Shown here: positions 35,432 to 44,830 of the stretch, one piece after another | How positions within the stretch are numbered: position 1 is the first letter of the stretch | Layout: the number at the start of each line of letters is the position of its first letter | Source of the DNA: Paenibacillus antarcticus | GTDB lineage: Bacteria > Bacillota > Bacilli > Paenibacillales > Paenibacillaceae | Assembly: GCF_001637225.1 (NCBI RefSeq) | Contig: NZ_LVJI01000018.1 | Location: forward strand, 225,023-289,022 | DNA length: 64,000 nt | Direction: 5' to 3' | Translations under genes and position numbers: made by a program | Notes under the pieces: generated by a model | The model's input: only the letters and a program-made list of their open reading frames with translations | Databases searched by the model: none | Told to the model about the DNA's origin: nothing

Positions 35432-35956
35432 TTATAACAATCCTTCCATGAGGTAAATCTTAACCTTCTTGTTACTAACATCTACATCTAATACGACATC
35501 ATCAATCACCGGAATTAGAATGTCCGAACCTGAGACAGGTTTAACCACCCATATGTCATTTGCACCCGTGGACATAATTTCAGTAATAACACCAAGTGGC
35601 TTATCTTCATTATCATCCGTAAATACATTACATCCAATAATATCGTGATAATAATACTCGTTGTCGGGTAGTTCAACAAGATCATCCTGAGATACTTTGA
35701 GCGTACTACCTTTATACTTCTCGACCTGATTAATATTCGTGAAGCCTTCTAATTTTACAATATAGGTATTCTTATGGAAACGTGCAGACTCTACAGTAAT
35801 CCAAAATGACGGCGTTCCGTCTCCAGGAATCAAGTATAAACGCTTTCCTTTAGCAAAACGTTCTTCTGGAAAATCCGTAATCGCTAACACTTTAATTTCA
35901 CCCTTAATGCCGTGTGTATTCACCAATTTACCAACTGTTAATAATTGTTCCGACAT
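35432..35956 (-). CDS. rimM: Ribosome maturation factor RimM
   Basis: Binds S19 in the 30S head during small-subunit maturation; 174 residues. The N-terminal RimM domain starts LLTVGKLVNTHGIKGEIKVL and includes LEGFTNINQVEKYKGSTLKV. The C-terminal PRC-barrel has YYHDIIGCNVFTDDNEDKPL, then GANDIWVVKPVSGSDILIPV. It directly abuts trmD. The ylqD gene that separates khpA from rimM in B. subtilis is not present here. Confidence 0.96.
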   Translation of the reverse strand: MSEQLLTVGKLVNTHGIKGEIKVLAITDFPEERFAKGKRLYLIPGDGTPSFWITVESARFHKNTYIVKLEGFTNINQVEKYKGSTLKVSQDDLVELPDNEYYYHDIIGCNVFTDDNEDKPLGVITEIMSTGANDIWVVKPVSGSDILIPVIDDVVLDVDVSNKKVKIYLMEGLL

Positions 35957-36031
35957 ATTCTCCTCCTAAAAAAGCGCTTATTCGCGCAAAATACTTTTGT
36001 CCATGCAAGTATTATGTCTTCAGCATGTACG

Positions 36032-36060
36032 AAAAAGGGCTAGGAAATTCATCCTAACCC
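36032..36060 (-). terminator. Terminator after khpA
   Basis: Minus-strand stem GGGTTAGGA/TCCTAGCCC (one mismatch) around TGAATT, followed by TTTTTC. It lies 15 bases after the khpA stop and upstream of rimM, splitting ffh-rpsP-khpA from rimM-trmD, at least partly. Confidence 0.8.
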
Positions 36061-36074
36061 ACTTTCGTAAATCT

Positions 36075-36305
36075 TTAAGATATAATATCCACGGTTACTC
36101 GTTTGTCCATTTTGACTGCTGCAGATGTGACAACCGTGCGTAATGCTTTGGCGATCCTACCCTGTTTACCAATAACCTTGCCCACATCATCAGGATGAAT
36201 GGACAGTTCATAGACAACAAGATGATCCTTCTCCACCGTCTTCACGGTCACATCTTCAGGATGATCCACCAAAGCCTTAGCAATAACACTAACTAATTCT
36301 TCCAT
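36075..36305 (-). CDS. khpA: KH-domain RNA-binding protein KhpA (YlqC)
   Basis: A 76-residue single KH-domain protein. It contains the helix-turn VIGKQGRIAKALRTVVTSAA, a KH GxxG-type loop (GKQG), and the closing strand KRVTVDI. KhpA with KhpB binds many RNAs and affects cell division in streptococci. It lies 22 bases after rpsP, its usual partner. Confidence 0.95.
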   Translation of the reverse strand: MEELVSVIAKALVDHPEDVTVKTVEKDHLVVYELSIHPDDVGKVIGKQGRIAKALRTVVTSAAVKMDKRVTVDIIS

Positions 36306-36327
36306 AGATACCCCTCACCATCAGTCA

Positions 36328-36600
36328 TTATTTCTGTAACTTAAGTTCATGGAATTTCTTCATAACGCCTGCTTTACTAAGCAAGTTACGAACTGTATCG
36401 GATGCTTGTGCACCTGTTTGAAGCCATGCCAAAGCTTTATCTTCATCAATTTTAACTACTGCCGGTGATTCAATCGGATTGTAGTAACCAATTTCTTCGA
36501 TAAAACGACCATCACGCGGGGAACGGGAATCCGAAACCACGATACGGTAGAACGGCGCTTTATGGGCACCAATGCGTTTAAGACGAATACGTACTGCCAC
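36328..36600 (-). CDS. rpsP: 30S ribosomal protein S16
   Basis: Small-subunit protein of 90 residues from GTG 36600 ([20 protein letters not shown]), which has GGAGGTG 6 bases upstream. A longer frame from 36618 overlaps that site. Conserved: [20 protein letters not shown] and [20 protein letters not shown]. It lies between ffh and khpA. Confidence 0.97.
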   Translation of the reverse strand: MAVRIRLKRIGAHKAPFYRIVVSDSRSPRDGRFIEEIGYYNPIESPAVVKIDEDKALAWLQTGAQASDTVRNLLSKAGVMKKFHELKLQK

Positions 36601-36641
36601 AAAATTCACCTCCTTCAATAAATAATAGTAGTATTAGTATT

Positions 36642-38024
36642 TTAACGGAAAGGAAACTTCATGCCGCCTTTTCCTGCTAATCCTTTAAGCTGTTTCATTG
36701 CTTTTCCTTTAGGACCTTTAGGTCCCATCATATCTGAGAATTGTTTCATCATCCGACGCATTTCGTCAAACTGTTTGATGAGACGGTTCACTTCGGCAAT
36801 ATTTGTTCCACTGCCTGTTGCAATCCGCTTGCGTCGTTTGTGGTCAATCATCTCAGGATGTTGCTTTTCTTGCTTCGTCATGGAGTAGACAATGGCTTCA
36901 ATACGACCCATTTGCTTATCGTCCACTTTAAGATCTTTCGCTTGTTTCATCTTTCCCATACCAGGAATCATGTCCATAATCTGATCAAGCGGTCCAAGCT
37001 TCTTCACTTGATCCATTTGCTCCAGGAAATCGTCGAACGTAAACTCTGCATTACGCATCTTACGTTCCATTTCTTTCGCTTTCTCGACATCGATATTGGA
37101 CTGTGCCTTCTCGATCAGAGAGAGCATATCGCCCATCCCTAGAATTCTTGAAGCCATCCGTTCTGGATGGAAAGGCTCCAAAGCATCGATCTTCTCACCA
37201 AGCGCAGCAAATTTAATCGGGCAACCCGTTACTGCTTTGACTGAAAGTGCGGCACCACCTCGTGTGTCACCATCTAACTTGGTGAGTACAACACCAGTGA
37301 GTGTAAGCTGTGTATTGAAGTTGTCAGCAACATTGACTGCATCTTGCCCTGTCATAGCATCAACTACAAGCAATACTTCATCCGGATTAACTTCCGTATG
37401 AATCTGACGTAATTCCTCCATCAGCTCTTCATCAATATGAAGACGACCAGCGGTATCTACAATCAGGTAATCATTTCCGTTATCCTTAGCATGCTGCAAA
37501 CCTTGCTTAGCAATTTCAACCGGACTAACCTTGTCCCCAAGTGAGAACACAGGAACTTTAATCTGTTCTCCCAACACTTCCAACTGCTTAATCGCAGCAG
37601 GACGATAAATATCCGCAGCGACAAGTAACGGACGACTATTCTGCTTCTGAAGCAGTTTAGCTAATTTGGCAGACGTTGTTGTCTTACCGGCACCTTGAAG
37701 ACCGACCATCATAATAACAGTAGGACCTTTATTGGCCTTGGCAAGCTTAGCCTGACTTCCACCCATAAGCTCAGTCAATTCCTTATTGACGATGTCAATA
37801 ATAATCATGCCTGGAGTGAAGCTGTCCATTACTTCTTTCCCAATAGACTTCTCTTTAACTTTGGCAACGAATTCCTTGACTACTTTGAAATTAACGTCCG
37901 CTTCCAATAGGGCAAGACGCACTTCACGCATCGCTTCGTTTACATCGTCCTCAGATACTTTACCTTTACCACGAAGTTTACTAAATACGTTCTGCAACCT
38001 GCCTGTTAATCCTTCAAATGCCAT
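36642..38024 (-). CDS. ffh: Signal recognition particle protein Ffh
   Basis: SRP54 GTPase that delivers nascent membrane proteins to FtsY; 460 residues. NG domain: MMVGLQGAGKTTTSAKLAKL (P-loop), VDTAGRLHIDEELM and LTKLDGDTRGGAALS. The Met-rich M domain follows (MEQFSDMMGPKGP-type segments near the C-terminus, MDQVKKLGPLDQIMDMIPGM). It ends GKGGMKFPFR. It lies 20 bases after ylxM. Confidence 0.97.
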   Translation of the reverse strand: MAFEGLTGRLQNVFSKLRGKGKVSEDDVNEAMREVRLALLEADVNFKVVKEFVAKVKEKSIGKEVMDSFTPGMIIIDIVNKELTELMGGSQAKLAKANKGPTVIMMVGLQGAGKTTTSAKLAKLLQKQNSRPLLVAADIYRPAAIKQLEVLGEQIKVPVFSLGDKVSPVEIAKQGLQHAKDNGNDYLIVDTAGRLHIDEELMEELRQIHTEVNPDEVLLVVDAMTGQDAVNVADNFNTQLTLTGVVLTKLDGDTRGGAALSVKAVTGCPIKFAALGEKIDALEPFHPERMASRILGMGDMLSLIEKAQSNIDVEKAKEMERKMRNAEFTFDDFLEQMDQVKKLGPLDQIMDMIPGMGKMKQAKDLKVDDKQMGRIEAIVYSMTKQEKQHPEMIDHKRRKRIATGSGTNIAEVNRLIKQFDEMRRMMKQFSDMMGPKGPKGKAMKQLKGLAGKGGMKFPFR

Positions 38025-38044
38025 TCGTTGCCACCCCCCTGCTA

Positions 38045-38401
38045 CTATTCATATACCTGCAAACGATCTAATATTGAGATCAGCTTTTCCTTATCTTCTG
38101 TTGAAACATCTACTGTCGTAAGTTCATGTCTTAATTGCTCTATTTCGTGGTTACGTCGTTCATACTTTTGTAAAAGACTCAATTTCTCTTCATACATAGC
38201 AAGTACTTGTTCCGCACGTTTAATGTGTTCATAGACAGCTTGCCGACTGATTTCGAATTCTGCGGCAATTTCCCCAAGGGAAAAATCATCATGAAAATAA
38301 TATTTAAGGAATGTCTGCTGCTTCTCAGTTAGCAGGTGTTCATAGAAATCAAACAACCGATTAATTCGATTTGTTTTCTCTAACCTATCATCCTGACTCA
38401 T
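38045..38401 (-). CDS. ylxM: YlxM family SRP-associated HTH protein
   Basis: A 118-residue protein with a sigma-70 region-4-like helix-turn-helix: LLTEKQQTFLKYYFHDDFSL, then GEIAAEFEISRQAVYEHIKR. Homologues are encoded next to ffh or ftsY and modulate SRP in streptococci. The ATG at 38401 has GGGAGTG upstream; the longer frame from 38446 is not supported. It probably heads the ylxM-ffh-rpsP-khpA operon. Confidence 0.92.
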   Translation of the reverse strand: MSQDDRLEKTNRINRLFDFYEHLLTEKQQTFLKYYFHDDFSLGEIAAEFEISRQAVYEHIKRAEQVLAMYEEKLSLLQKYERRNHEIEQLRHELTTVDVSTEDKEKLISILDRLQVYE

Positions 38402-38470
38402 TAAGGGCACTCCCTTCGTCAAGGAAAAACACTTTACACTCAACAAAACTAATATTACATAAAATAAAGA

Positions 38471-38500
38471 GAGATGTCAAGCAAATATCCTTGTCATCTC
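38471..38500 (-). terminator. Terminator after trhA
   Basis: Minus-strand stem GAGATGACAAG/CTTGACATCTC (one central mismatch) with an A/T-rich loop, followed by TCTTTATTTT. It lies 44 bases after the trhA stop and upstream of ylxM. Confidence 0.75.
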
Positions 38501-38543
38501 CCTTGGGTAATTTTCCTAGCTTTAATTCGTGATTCTACATTCA

Positions 38544-39188
38544 TTAATTAGGTAGCAAATAAAGAAAAACGGAGAAGAAATGGAGTACACTACCTGCCAA
38601 TACGAACAAATGCCATATGGCGTGATGGTAAGGAAACCCTCTCCAGACGTAGAATACTGTTCCAAGTGTGTACATGATTCCACCAAGTGCAAGAAGCAGC
38701 ATGCCTCCGTCTGGTACAACCGCCGTTAATGGAACCCAAGCAATCACAATCATCCAGCCCATTATAATATAGAAGATCGTGGACATAAATAGAAATCTTT
38801 TCACAAAATAAGCTTTAAAGACACAACCTAAAATAGCAAAACCCCAAACAACACCGAATAAAGACCAGCCAAGAGGTCCACGAATAGCAACCAGTAAAAA
38901 GGGAGTATAGGAACCCGCTATATAAAGATAAATAGATGAATGGTCAAAGAATTCGAATAGATCCTTTGTTTTGCCTTCCTTGAAACTATGAACCAATGTG
39001 GAATTTAGATATAAAATAAGCATCGTCGTTCCATAGATTGTAAAGCTTACAATATGCCACGGAGTTCCTTTGATAGTAGCAAACACGATGAGTAATACAA
39101 GGGCCGCCACACTAAGAACTGCTCCAATACCATGAGTAATCGCATTTGCCACTTCCTCACGACGGGTGTAGATGTGCGTATTCGCCAT
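38544..39188 (-). CDS. trhA: Hemolysin III/TrhA (PAQR family) membrane protein
   Basis: A 214-residue, seven-helix membrane protein of the PAQR/hemolysin III family. The start MANTHIYTRREEVANAITHG contains the family signature with the conserved EE and HG. Other marks are NSTLVHSF, FEFFDHSSIYLYIAGSYTPF and the late FPYHHAIWHLFVLAGSVLHF with metal-site histidines. The ATG at 39188 has AAAGGA 9 bases upstream. It is flanked by terminators on both sides, so it is a single-gene unit. Family members affect membrane fluidity; hemolysis is not implied. Confidence 0.9.
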   Translation of the reverse strand: MANTHIYTRREEVANAITHGIGAVLSVAALVLLIVFATIKGTPWHIVSFTIYGTTMLILYLNSTLVHSFKEGKTKDLFEFFDHSSIYLYIAGSYTPFLLVAIRGPLGWSLFGVVWGFAILGCVFKAYFVKRFLFMSTIFYIIMGWMIVIAWVPLTAVVPDGGMLLLALGGIMYTLGTVFYVWRGFPYHHAIWHLFVLAGSVLHFFSVFLYLLPN

Positions 39189-39280
39189 ATTTAAAAGTCC
39201 TTTCAATTTAAAACTTCTTGTTCCACATTATACACCTCTTAAATTAAGAAGTAACGTATCAAACTTTGTATATTTAAAAA

Positions 39281-39314
39281 AGGCATCTGCAGAACTGAGC
39301 CTCTGCAGATGCCT
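39281..39314 (-). terminator. Terminator after ftsY
   Basis: Perfect minus-strand stem AGGCATCTGCAGA/TCTGCAGATGCCT with an 8-base loop, followed by TTTTTT. It lies 15 bases after the ftsY stop and ends the rnc-smc-ftsY transcript. Confidence 0.92.
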
Positions 39315-39329
39315 AACCATGAAATAAGA

Positions 39330-40340
39330 CTACTCCTCTGAAATGGAGGTTTCTTCTGCATCCTCTTCTTCTTGAATCAACCCTGCGAATAATGCATGAA
39401 CGAATTGCTCTGAATCAAAAGGCTGTAAGTCATCCAATTTCTCACCCAGACCTACTAATTTCACCGGAATGTTCATTTCCTGACGAATAGCCACAACAAT
39501 TCCACCTTTGGCTGTTCCATCTAACTTCGTAAGAACAAGACCTGTCACGCCACTCTTTTCTCCAAAGAGCTTAGCTTGACTTAAGGCATTCTGTCCTGTT
39601 GTAGCATCCAATACCATCAACACTTCATGCGGTGCACCTGGAATTTCACGTTGAATAACACGGAATATCTTGTTCAGCTCTTCCATCAAATTGGATTTAT
39701 TCTGTAAGCGTCCCGCTGTATCACAGATAAGAACATCCACTTGACGTTGTTTCGCTGCTTGAACAGCATCAAACATGACAGCTGCCGGATCTGAACCTGC
39801 CTGCTGTTTAATCACTTCTACTCCAGCGCGTTGTCCCCACACTTCAAGTTGCTCGATTGCTCCCGCGCGGAATGTATCTCCAGCTGCTAATAGCACCTTT
39901 TTACCTTCTTGTTTAAATCGGTGTGCCATTTTACCAATCGTAGTTGTTTTCCCTACGCCGTTTACACCTACAAATAGAATAACGGTTATACCATCCTCAT
40001 TCATATTTAGGGAGTTATCATCATCACCACGTAGTAACCCCATCAATTTTTGTGACAAAATCGGCTGTAACTCCAAAGCATTCTCAATTTTCTGCTTCTT
40101 CACTTCAACTCGCAATTCCTCAATTAAGGTCATAACCGTGTTAACTCCAACGTCTGCACCGATCAGAATTTCTTCCAGTTCTTCATAGAACTCTTCATCT
40201 ATTTTCTTACGACGAATCATAAGATCAGAGACTTTCTCTACAAGTCCCTTACGTGTTTTCTCTAGACCATCACGAAATTGCTTCGTGACAGCTTCTGTTT
40301 TACTCGAAATACTTTCTTTCAGCTTTTTAAAGAAACTCAT
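39330..40340 (-). CDS. ftsY: Signal recognition particle receptor FtsY
   Basis: SRP receptor GTPase, 336 residues. A short basic N-terminal membrane-targeting helix (MSFFKKLKESISSKTE) precedes the NG domain: FVGVNGVGKTTTIGKMAHRF, CDTAGRLQNKSNLMEELNKI, LTKLDGTAKGGIVVAI. There is no long acidic A domain, as in other Bacilli. The ATG at 40340 has GGAGG 6 bases upstream. It follows smc by 52 bases. Confidence 0.97.
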   Translation of the reverse strand: MSFFKKLKESISSKTEAVTKQFRDGLEKTRKGLVEKVSDLMIRRKKIDEEFYEELEEILIGADVGVNTVMTLIEELRVEVKKQKIENALELQPILSQKLMGLLRGDDDNSLNMNEDGITVILFVGVNGVGKTTTIGKMAHRFKQEGKKVLLAAGDTFRAGAIEQLEVWGQRAGVEVIKQQAGSDPAAVMFDAVQAAKQRQVDVLICDTAGRLQNKSNLMEELNKIFRVIQREIPGAPHEVLMVLDATTGQNALSQAKLFGEKSGVTGLVLTKLDGTAKGGIVVAIRQEMNIPVKLVGLGEKLDDLQPFDSEQFVHALFAGLIQEEEDAEETSISEE

Positions 40341-40392
40341 ATGCTTCCTCCATCTCTTTATCTTCAATACAAACTATCTAGTATGTTGTATG

Positions 40393-43300
40393 TTAAGCAA
40401 TTTCCGCTTCTTCATTCTCCAACTTAACTGAAACTAACTTAGATACGCCGCCCTCTTCCATGGTAACTCCATAAAGCACATCCGCTTCTTCCATCGTTCC
40501 TTTACGGTGAGTAACGACAATGAACTGCGTCTGTTCAGAGAATTCACGTAGATATTGAGCAAACCGAACGACATTAGCTTCATCAAGCGCAGCTTCTACT
40601 TCATCCAACACGCAGAATGGTACCGGCTTTACTTGCAGAATAGCAAATAAGAGCGCCATGGCGGTCAAAGCACGTTCCCCGCCAGAAAGAAGTTGTAGAT
40701 TCTGTAGCTTTTTGCCTGGTGGTTGAGCAACGATATCAATTCCTGTATCCAACATATTATCAGGGTCAATGAGAACGAGATCTGCTCTACCTCCCCCGAA
40801 TAACTTCATAAATACAGTCCCAAACTCGCGACGAATAGCATCAAAGGTCGTTTTGAATCGCTTTGACATTTCGTCATCCATTTCACGGATAACTTCATAA
40901 AGTGTCGTCTTAGCACCAATTAGATCTTCCTTCTGTTCATTCAAGAATTGGTAGCGCTCGTTGACTCGTTGGTATTCCTCAATCGCACCAAGGTTTACTT
41001 CACCCAGCGCTGATATGCTACGTTTCAGTTCCCTAACCTCGTTCTGAACCGCAAGCACATCTTCAGGAATTGGATACCGCTGTTTGGCCAATTCGTAACT
41101 AAGCTCATAATCTTCACTCAGTTTCTTGAGGATATTGTCCAGTTCAACGTCCAGTCGATTCACACCAATCTCGGTCTGACGAAGTTGTTCATCTACGGTA
41201 CGAAGCTGAGTCCGTTGCTCCTTGGTTTCGTTCTCCTGTAGTTCCAGCTTCTTAGACAGTTGCATACGTGTTGCTCTCTTGAAATCAAGTTGTTGAGAAG
41301 ACTCTTCCTTCTTCAGCTTGTACTGGTTCAAATTATCAATTTGCCCAAGCGCTTCGTTAGCATTCGTAAGTAGATCGGCTTCAATGGAAGCTAACAAGTT
41401 CTTCGTCTGACGCAAATCCCGATCCTGTGAATTGAAATCAGTCTGCAATCGACGGAGTTGCTCTTCGAGAGAGAAACATTCCTGATCCAACTTACCTTCT
41501 TTTACTTTCAGCTGTGTTAACTGATTGAGGAGTTCGTCTTTTGCTGATTCACTCGCTTTACGAGAAAATTCAGCTGCTTGAAGTGCCATATGCGAAGATT
41601 TCTCTTGTTCTTCTAATTCAGCCAACTTCTTCACAGCATGTTCCCGACTAAGTTCAAGTCCTTTGTTCTCTTCTGTAAATCCATTCTTCTCTTGACCCGT
41701 CATTTCAACCTGTTCCAACACATGTCGTAATTCGTGTTGAAGCTGCTTCAAATCTCCTGCAGCTTGTTGCTCTTCAATCCGTTTATCGTCACCTGCTTGT
41801 CGAAGTTCATCAAGCTTCGTCTGAGTCTGTGTGAGTTGTGTCTTGAGTTGTTTAATACTCTCTTGAAGTTTTATCAACTGTTTCTCCGTGTCCACAATCT
41901 CTTGATCCAAGACATCCAGTTGACGTTTGCGGCTAAGTAAACTGTTATTTTTCTTATGTTGACTACCACCGGTCATTGAACCGCCCGCATTAACGATATC
42001 ACCTTCAAGTGTGACTACGCGATATCTATATTGGCATTTGGAGGCTATTTTATTGGCGTCTTCTAACGATTCCGCAATAATAACATTGCCCAGTAGACTT
42101 CCAATTACAGGAGCATAGGTTGCATTGTACTGCACTAATTCCGCTCCTATACCTACAAATCCGCTAGCCCCTTCAATGACAGAACGATCACTTGACGAGA
42201 TATTTCTTGCCCGCATAACATCCAAAGGCAAGAAAGTTGCTCGTCCAAGTTGACGTTGTTTAAGAAAAGCAATGGCTTGACGAGACACAGATTCATTATC
42301 CATAACAATATGCTGTAGCGATGCACCCATGGCCGTCTCCATAGCTAATTCTAACTTCTCCGGTACGGTAATAAGTTCCGCTACAGCTCCGTGTACACCA
42401 CTTAGCACAGATTTACGGGAAGCTTTGAGCACTTCTTTAACACCCAACATAAATCCATCGAAATCGTCTTGCATTTCCTTCATCGTATCACGCCGGGAAG
42501 TTAGTGCTTCACGTTTTTGTTCCCATTTACGAAGGGTACCTTGACTTTCTTCTAACAGTTTCTGCACGGATTGATACCGTTCACTCTCGGTAATATATCC
42601 TCCACGCAATTCTCTGATTTCATTAGCAAAATTCTCAATAGAAGTATCCAAAGAATGCTTTCGCTGTAACAACTCTTCTTTCTGACTTTCCCATTTACCT
42701 GTCTCTTCTTCAGCACGGTTCATTCGACGAGACAGTGTTTCCTTCTGCTGATCTGCATAACGGATTTCATTACGAGCCTGCGCCATTTCATTCATAAGTT
42801 CAAGAAGAGAGCTCTTCAGGGTTTCTTCCTGTTGCTGGCTAATGCCACCCGTGACGCCAACCAACTTCGCTTCTTCTCCAGATAAATGATGACGTAACTC
42901 CTTAAGTTCTTCCTGTAATGCCTCGAGCTTATTCTTTGTAAGGGACAATTCGGTCTTTCGATCCTCGACCCGCTCATCTCCTGTATTTAACGTCGCAGCT
43001 AACTGCTCTTTGTGCCCCTCAAGATTTCGCTTCCGTTCCCTGAGTACTTCACCATAACCTTCACTCTTCTCATAAGCTTCGCTATACTGAAGCAATTCAT
43101 CTTGTAACAACTCTACATCTTGTTCCAGCTTACGAAGTATAGATCGATCGCTTTCAAGCATCGCATCATGAGCAGATACAACAGTAGATAGTTCAAGTTG
43201 TTGCTCCTGTAAACCAGCAAGCTTACGTGTAGCTTCAGTCCAGTGTGTATGAATTTGTTCTATTTGATGAACATACATTGAAATCTCTTTACTTTTCAAC

Positions 43301-43962
43301 TGTTCACGAAGCTGTTTGAAGTGTACGGCTTTCTCTGATTGATCCTTTAATGGACCAATCTGGACCTCCAATTCACTCACTAAATCGTGAATACGCAACA
43401 AATTTTGTTCCGTATCATCTAGTTTGCGCATGGCATCCTTTTTACGAGATTTATATTTTACGATCCCTGAGGCTTCTTCAAATATGCCCCTACGATCCTC
43501 TGAACGAGTGCTTAGAATTTCTTCTATACGTCCTTGTCCGATAATCGAGTACGCTTCTTTACCAATCCCCGTATCCATAAACAATTCGGTAATGTCCTTC
43601 AGACGACAAGATTGTTTATTAATCAAATACTCACTGTCCCCATTGCGATGTACCCGGCGTGTTACCGTTACTTCATTGAAGTCCAGCGGAAGTACGTGAT
43701 CCTCATTATCCAAAGTCAGTGAGACCTCACCAAAATTAACAGCTTTACGTGCGTCACTGCCGGCAAATATAATATCTTCCATCTTGCCGCCACGTAGTGA
43801 TTTAGCACTCTGCTCTCCTAACACCCATCGTATACCGTCGGAAATATTACTCTTACCGCTGCCGTTAGGACCGACCACAGCCGTTATTCCTCTAACGAAT
43901 TCCATCTCCGTTTTATCGGCAAAAGATTTGAAACCTGCTAATTCAATCCGTTTCAAAAACAT
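40393..43962 (-). CDS. smc: Chromosome segregation protein SMC
   Basis: Condensin core ATPase, 1189 residues. N-terminal head: MFLKRIELAGFKSFADKTEM, Walker A GPNGSGKSNISDGIRWVLGE. Two long coiled-coil arms flank a hinge at about residues 515-670 (GVHGAVAELITVPEKL, GGSMTGGS). The C-terminal head has the ABC signature LLSGGERALTAMALLFAI and Walker B FCVLDEVEAALDEANV. ATG 43962 is preferred over TTG 43971 by similarity; neither has ideal spacing. It lies between rnc and ftsY, as in Bacillus. Confidence 0.97.
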   Translation of the reverse strand: MFLKRIELAGFKSFADKTEMEFVRGITAVVGPNGSGKSNISDGIRWVLGEQSAKSLRGGKMEDIIFAGSDARKAVNFGEVSLTLDNEDHVLPLDFNEVTVTRRVHRNGDSEYLINKQSCRLKDITELFMDTGIGKEAYSIIGQGRIEEILSTRSEDRRGIFEEASGIVKYKSRKKDAMRKLDDTEQNLLRIHDLVSELEVQIGPLKDQSEKAVHFKQLREQLKSKEISMYVHQIEQIHTHWTEATRKLAGLQEQQLELSTVVSAHDAMLESDRSILRKLEQDVELLQDELLQYSEAYEKSEGYGEVLRERKRNLEGHKEQLAATLNTGDERVEDRKTELSLTKNKLEALQEELKELRHHLSGEEAKLVGVTGGISQQQEETLKSSLLELMNEMAQARNEIRYADQQKETLSRRMNRAEEETGKWESQKEELLQRKHSLDTSIENFANEIRELRGGYITESERYQSVQKLLEESQGTLRKWEQKREALTSRRDTMKEMQDDFDGFMLGVKEVLKASRKSVLSGVHGAVAELITVPEKLELAMETAMGASLQHIVMDNESVSRQAIAFLKQRQLGRATFLPLDVMRARNISSSDRSVIEGASGFVGIGAELVQYNATYAPVIGSLLGNVIIAESLEDANKIASKCQYRYRVVTLEGDIVNAGGSMTGGSQHKKNNSLLSRKRQLDVLDQEIVDTEKQLIKLQESIKQLKTQLTQTQTKLDELRQAGDDKRIEEQQAAGDLKQLQHELRHVLEQVEMTGQEKNGFTEENKGLELSREHAVKKLAELEEQEKSSHMALQAAEFSRKASESAKDELLNQLTQLKVKEGKLDQECFSLEEQLRRLQTDFNSQDRDLRQTKNLLASIEADLLTNANEALGQIDNLNQYKLKKEESSQQLDFKRATRMQLSKKLELQENETKEQRTQLRTVDEQLRQTEIGVNRLDVELDNILKKLSEDYELSYELAKQRYPIPEDVLAVQNEVRELKRSISALGEVNLGAIEEYQRVNERYQFLNEQKEDLIGAKTTLYEVIREMDDEMSKRFKTTFDAIRREFGTVFMKLFGGGRADLVLIDPDNMLDTGIDIVAQPPGKKLQNLQLLSGGERALTAMALLFAILQVKPVPFCVLDEVEAALDEANVVRFAQYLREFSEQTQFIVVTHRKGTMEEADVLYGVTMEEGGVSKLVSVKLENEEAEIA

Positions 43963-44027
43963 ATTCCCCAAATCACCTCTAAGCCTAATAATACCACAAC
44001 TTCTTCAAGTGAAAACACTAATTAAAA

Positions 44028-44086
44028 GAGCAAAAAGCAGTCAATGGGCTAATAACACGATCCATCTTACGTGACTGCTCTTTGCT
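44028..44086 (-). terminator. Long hairpin between rnc and smc
   Basis: GAGCAAAAAGCAGTCA (44028-44043) pairs with TGACTGCTCTTTGCTC (44071-44086) with one mismatch and a loop of about 27 bases. On the minus strand it is followed by TTTTAATTAG. It may partly terminate the fab-rnc transcript, or be processed by RNase III itself (inference), since it sits directly after the rnc stop. Confidence 0.65.
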
Positions 44087-44119
44087 CTTAGTTTATGAAA
44101 TGAGCTAACTTTCAAATCC

Positions 44120-44821
44120 TTAGGATTTGGCTAGCTTCAAATGACCGAGTGCAACTGAAGCAGCTTGCTGCTCGGCTTCTTTCTTAGATCGACCAGTACC
44201 TCTTCCGATATGTTCATTTCCCATGAAAACTTCAGAAACAAATTCACGTTCATGTGCTGGCCCTCGTTCTTCAACGATCCGATATTCTAACAGCCCCATG
44301 TTATGGTGTTGTGTTAATTCTTGTAGTTCCGTCTTATAGTCGCTCATTTGGAGCTTCCCATTCTCAGAAACCTGCGGAAATACATATCGCTCTAAGAATG
44401 AGCGAGCCGCTTCAATTCCTTGATCCAGATATAAAGCACCAATAAAGGCTTCAAATACATCCGCAAGTAACGCAGGACGAGTACGCCCTCCTGTTAATTC
44501 CTCACCTTTACCTAACAATACATATTGTCCAAAGCTTAATGCTTCCGCAAACTTAACCAGAGAAGGCTCACATACAATAGCTGCACGCAGTTTTGTAAGT
44601 TCCCCTTCAGGTTTAGTTGGAAAAAGACTGTACAAGAATTCAGATACCGTAAGTTCAAGCACTGCATCCCCTAAAAATTCTAGGCGTTCATTATCATGAT
44701 ACTGACTGAAACGGTGTTCATTTACGTAAGATGCGTGAGTAAAGGCCTGCTTCAAAAGAAGCTTATTGTGGAATTGGACATGAAGTTGCTGCTGTAAATG
44801 CTTCAGATCACCGCTCAACAA
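44120..44821 (-). CDS. rnc: Ribonuclease III
   Basis: Double-strand-specific endonuclease, 233 residues. The catalytic domain has [20 protein letters not shown] and the signature [20 protein letters not shown]; the second acidic site is in [20 protein letters not shown]. The C-terminal dsRNA-binding domain starts [20 protein letters not shown] and includes [20 protein letters not shown]. It lies 9 bases after fabF. Confidence 0.96.
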   Translation of the reverse strand: MLSGDLKHLQQQLHVQFHNKLLLKQAFTHASYVNEHRFSQYHDNERLEFLGDAVLELTVSEFLYSLFPTKPEGELTKLRAAIVCEPSLVKFAEALSFGQYVLLGKGEELTGGRTRPALLADVFEAFIGALYLDQGIEAARSFLERYVFPQVSENGKLQMSDYKTELQELTQHHNMGLLEYRIVEERGPAHEREFVSEVFMGNEHIGRGTGRSKKEAEQQAASVALGHLKLAKS

Positions 44822-44830
44822 ACTGTCCCC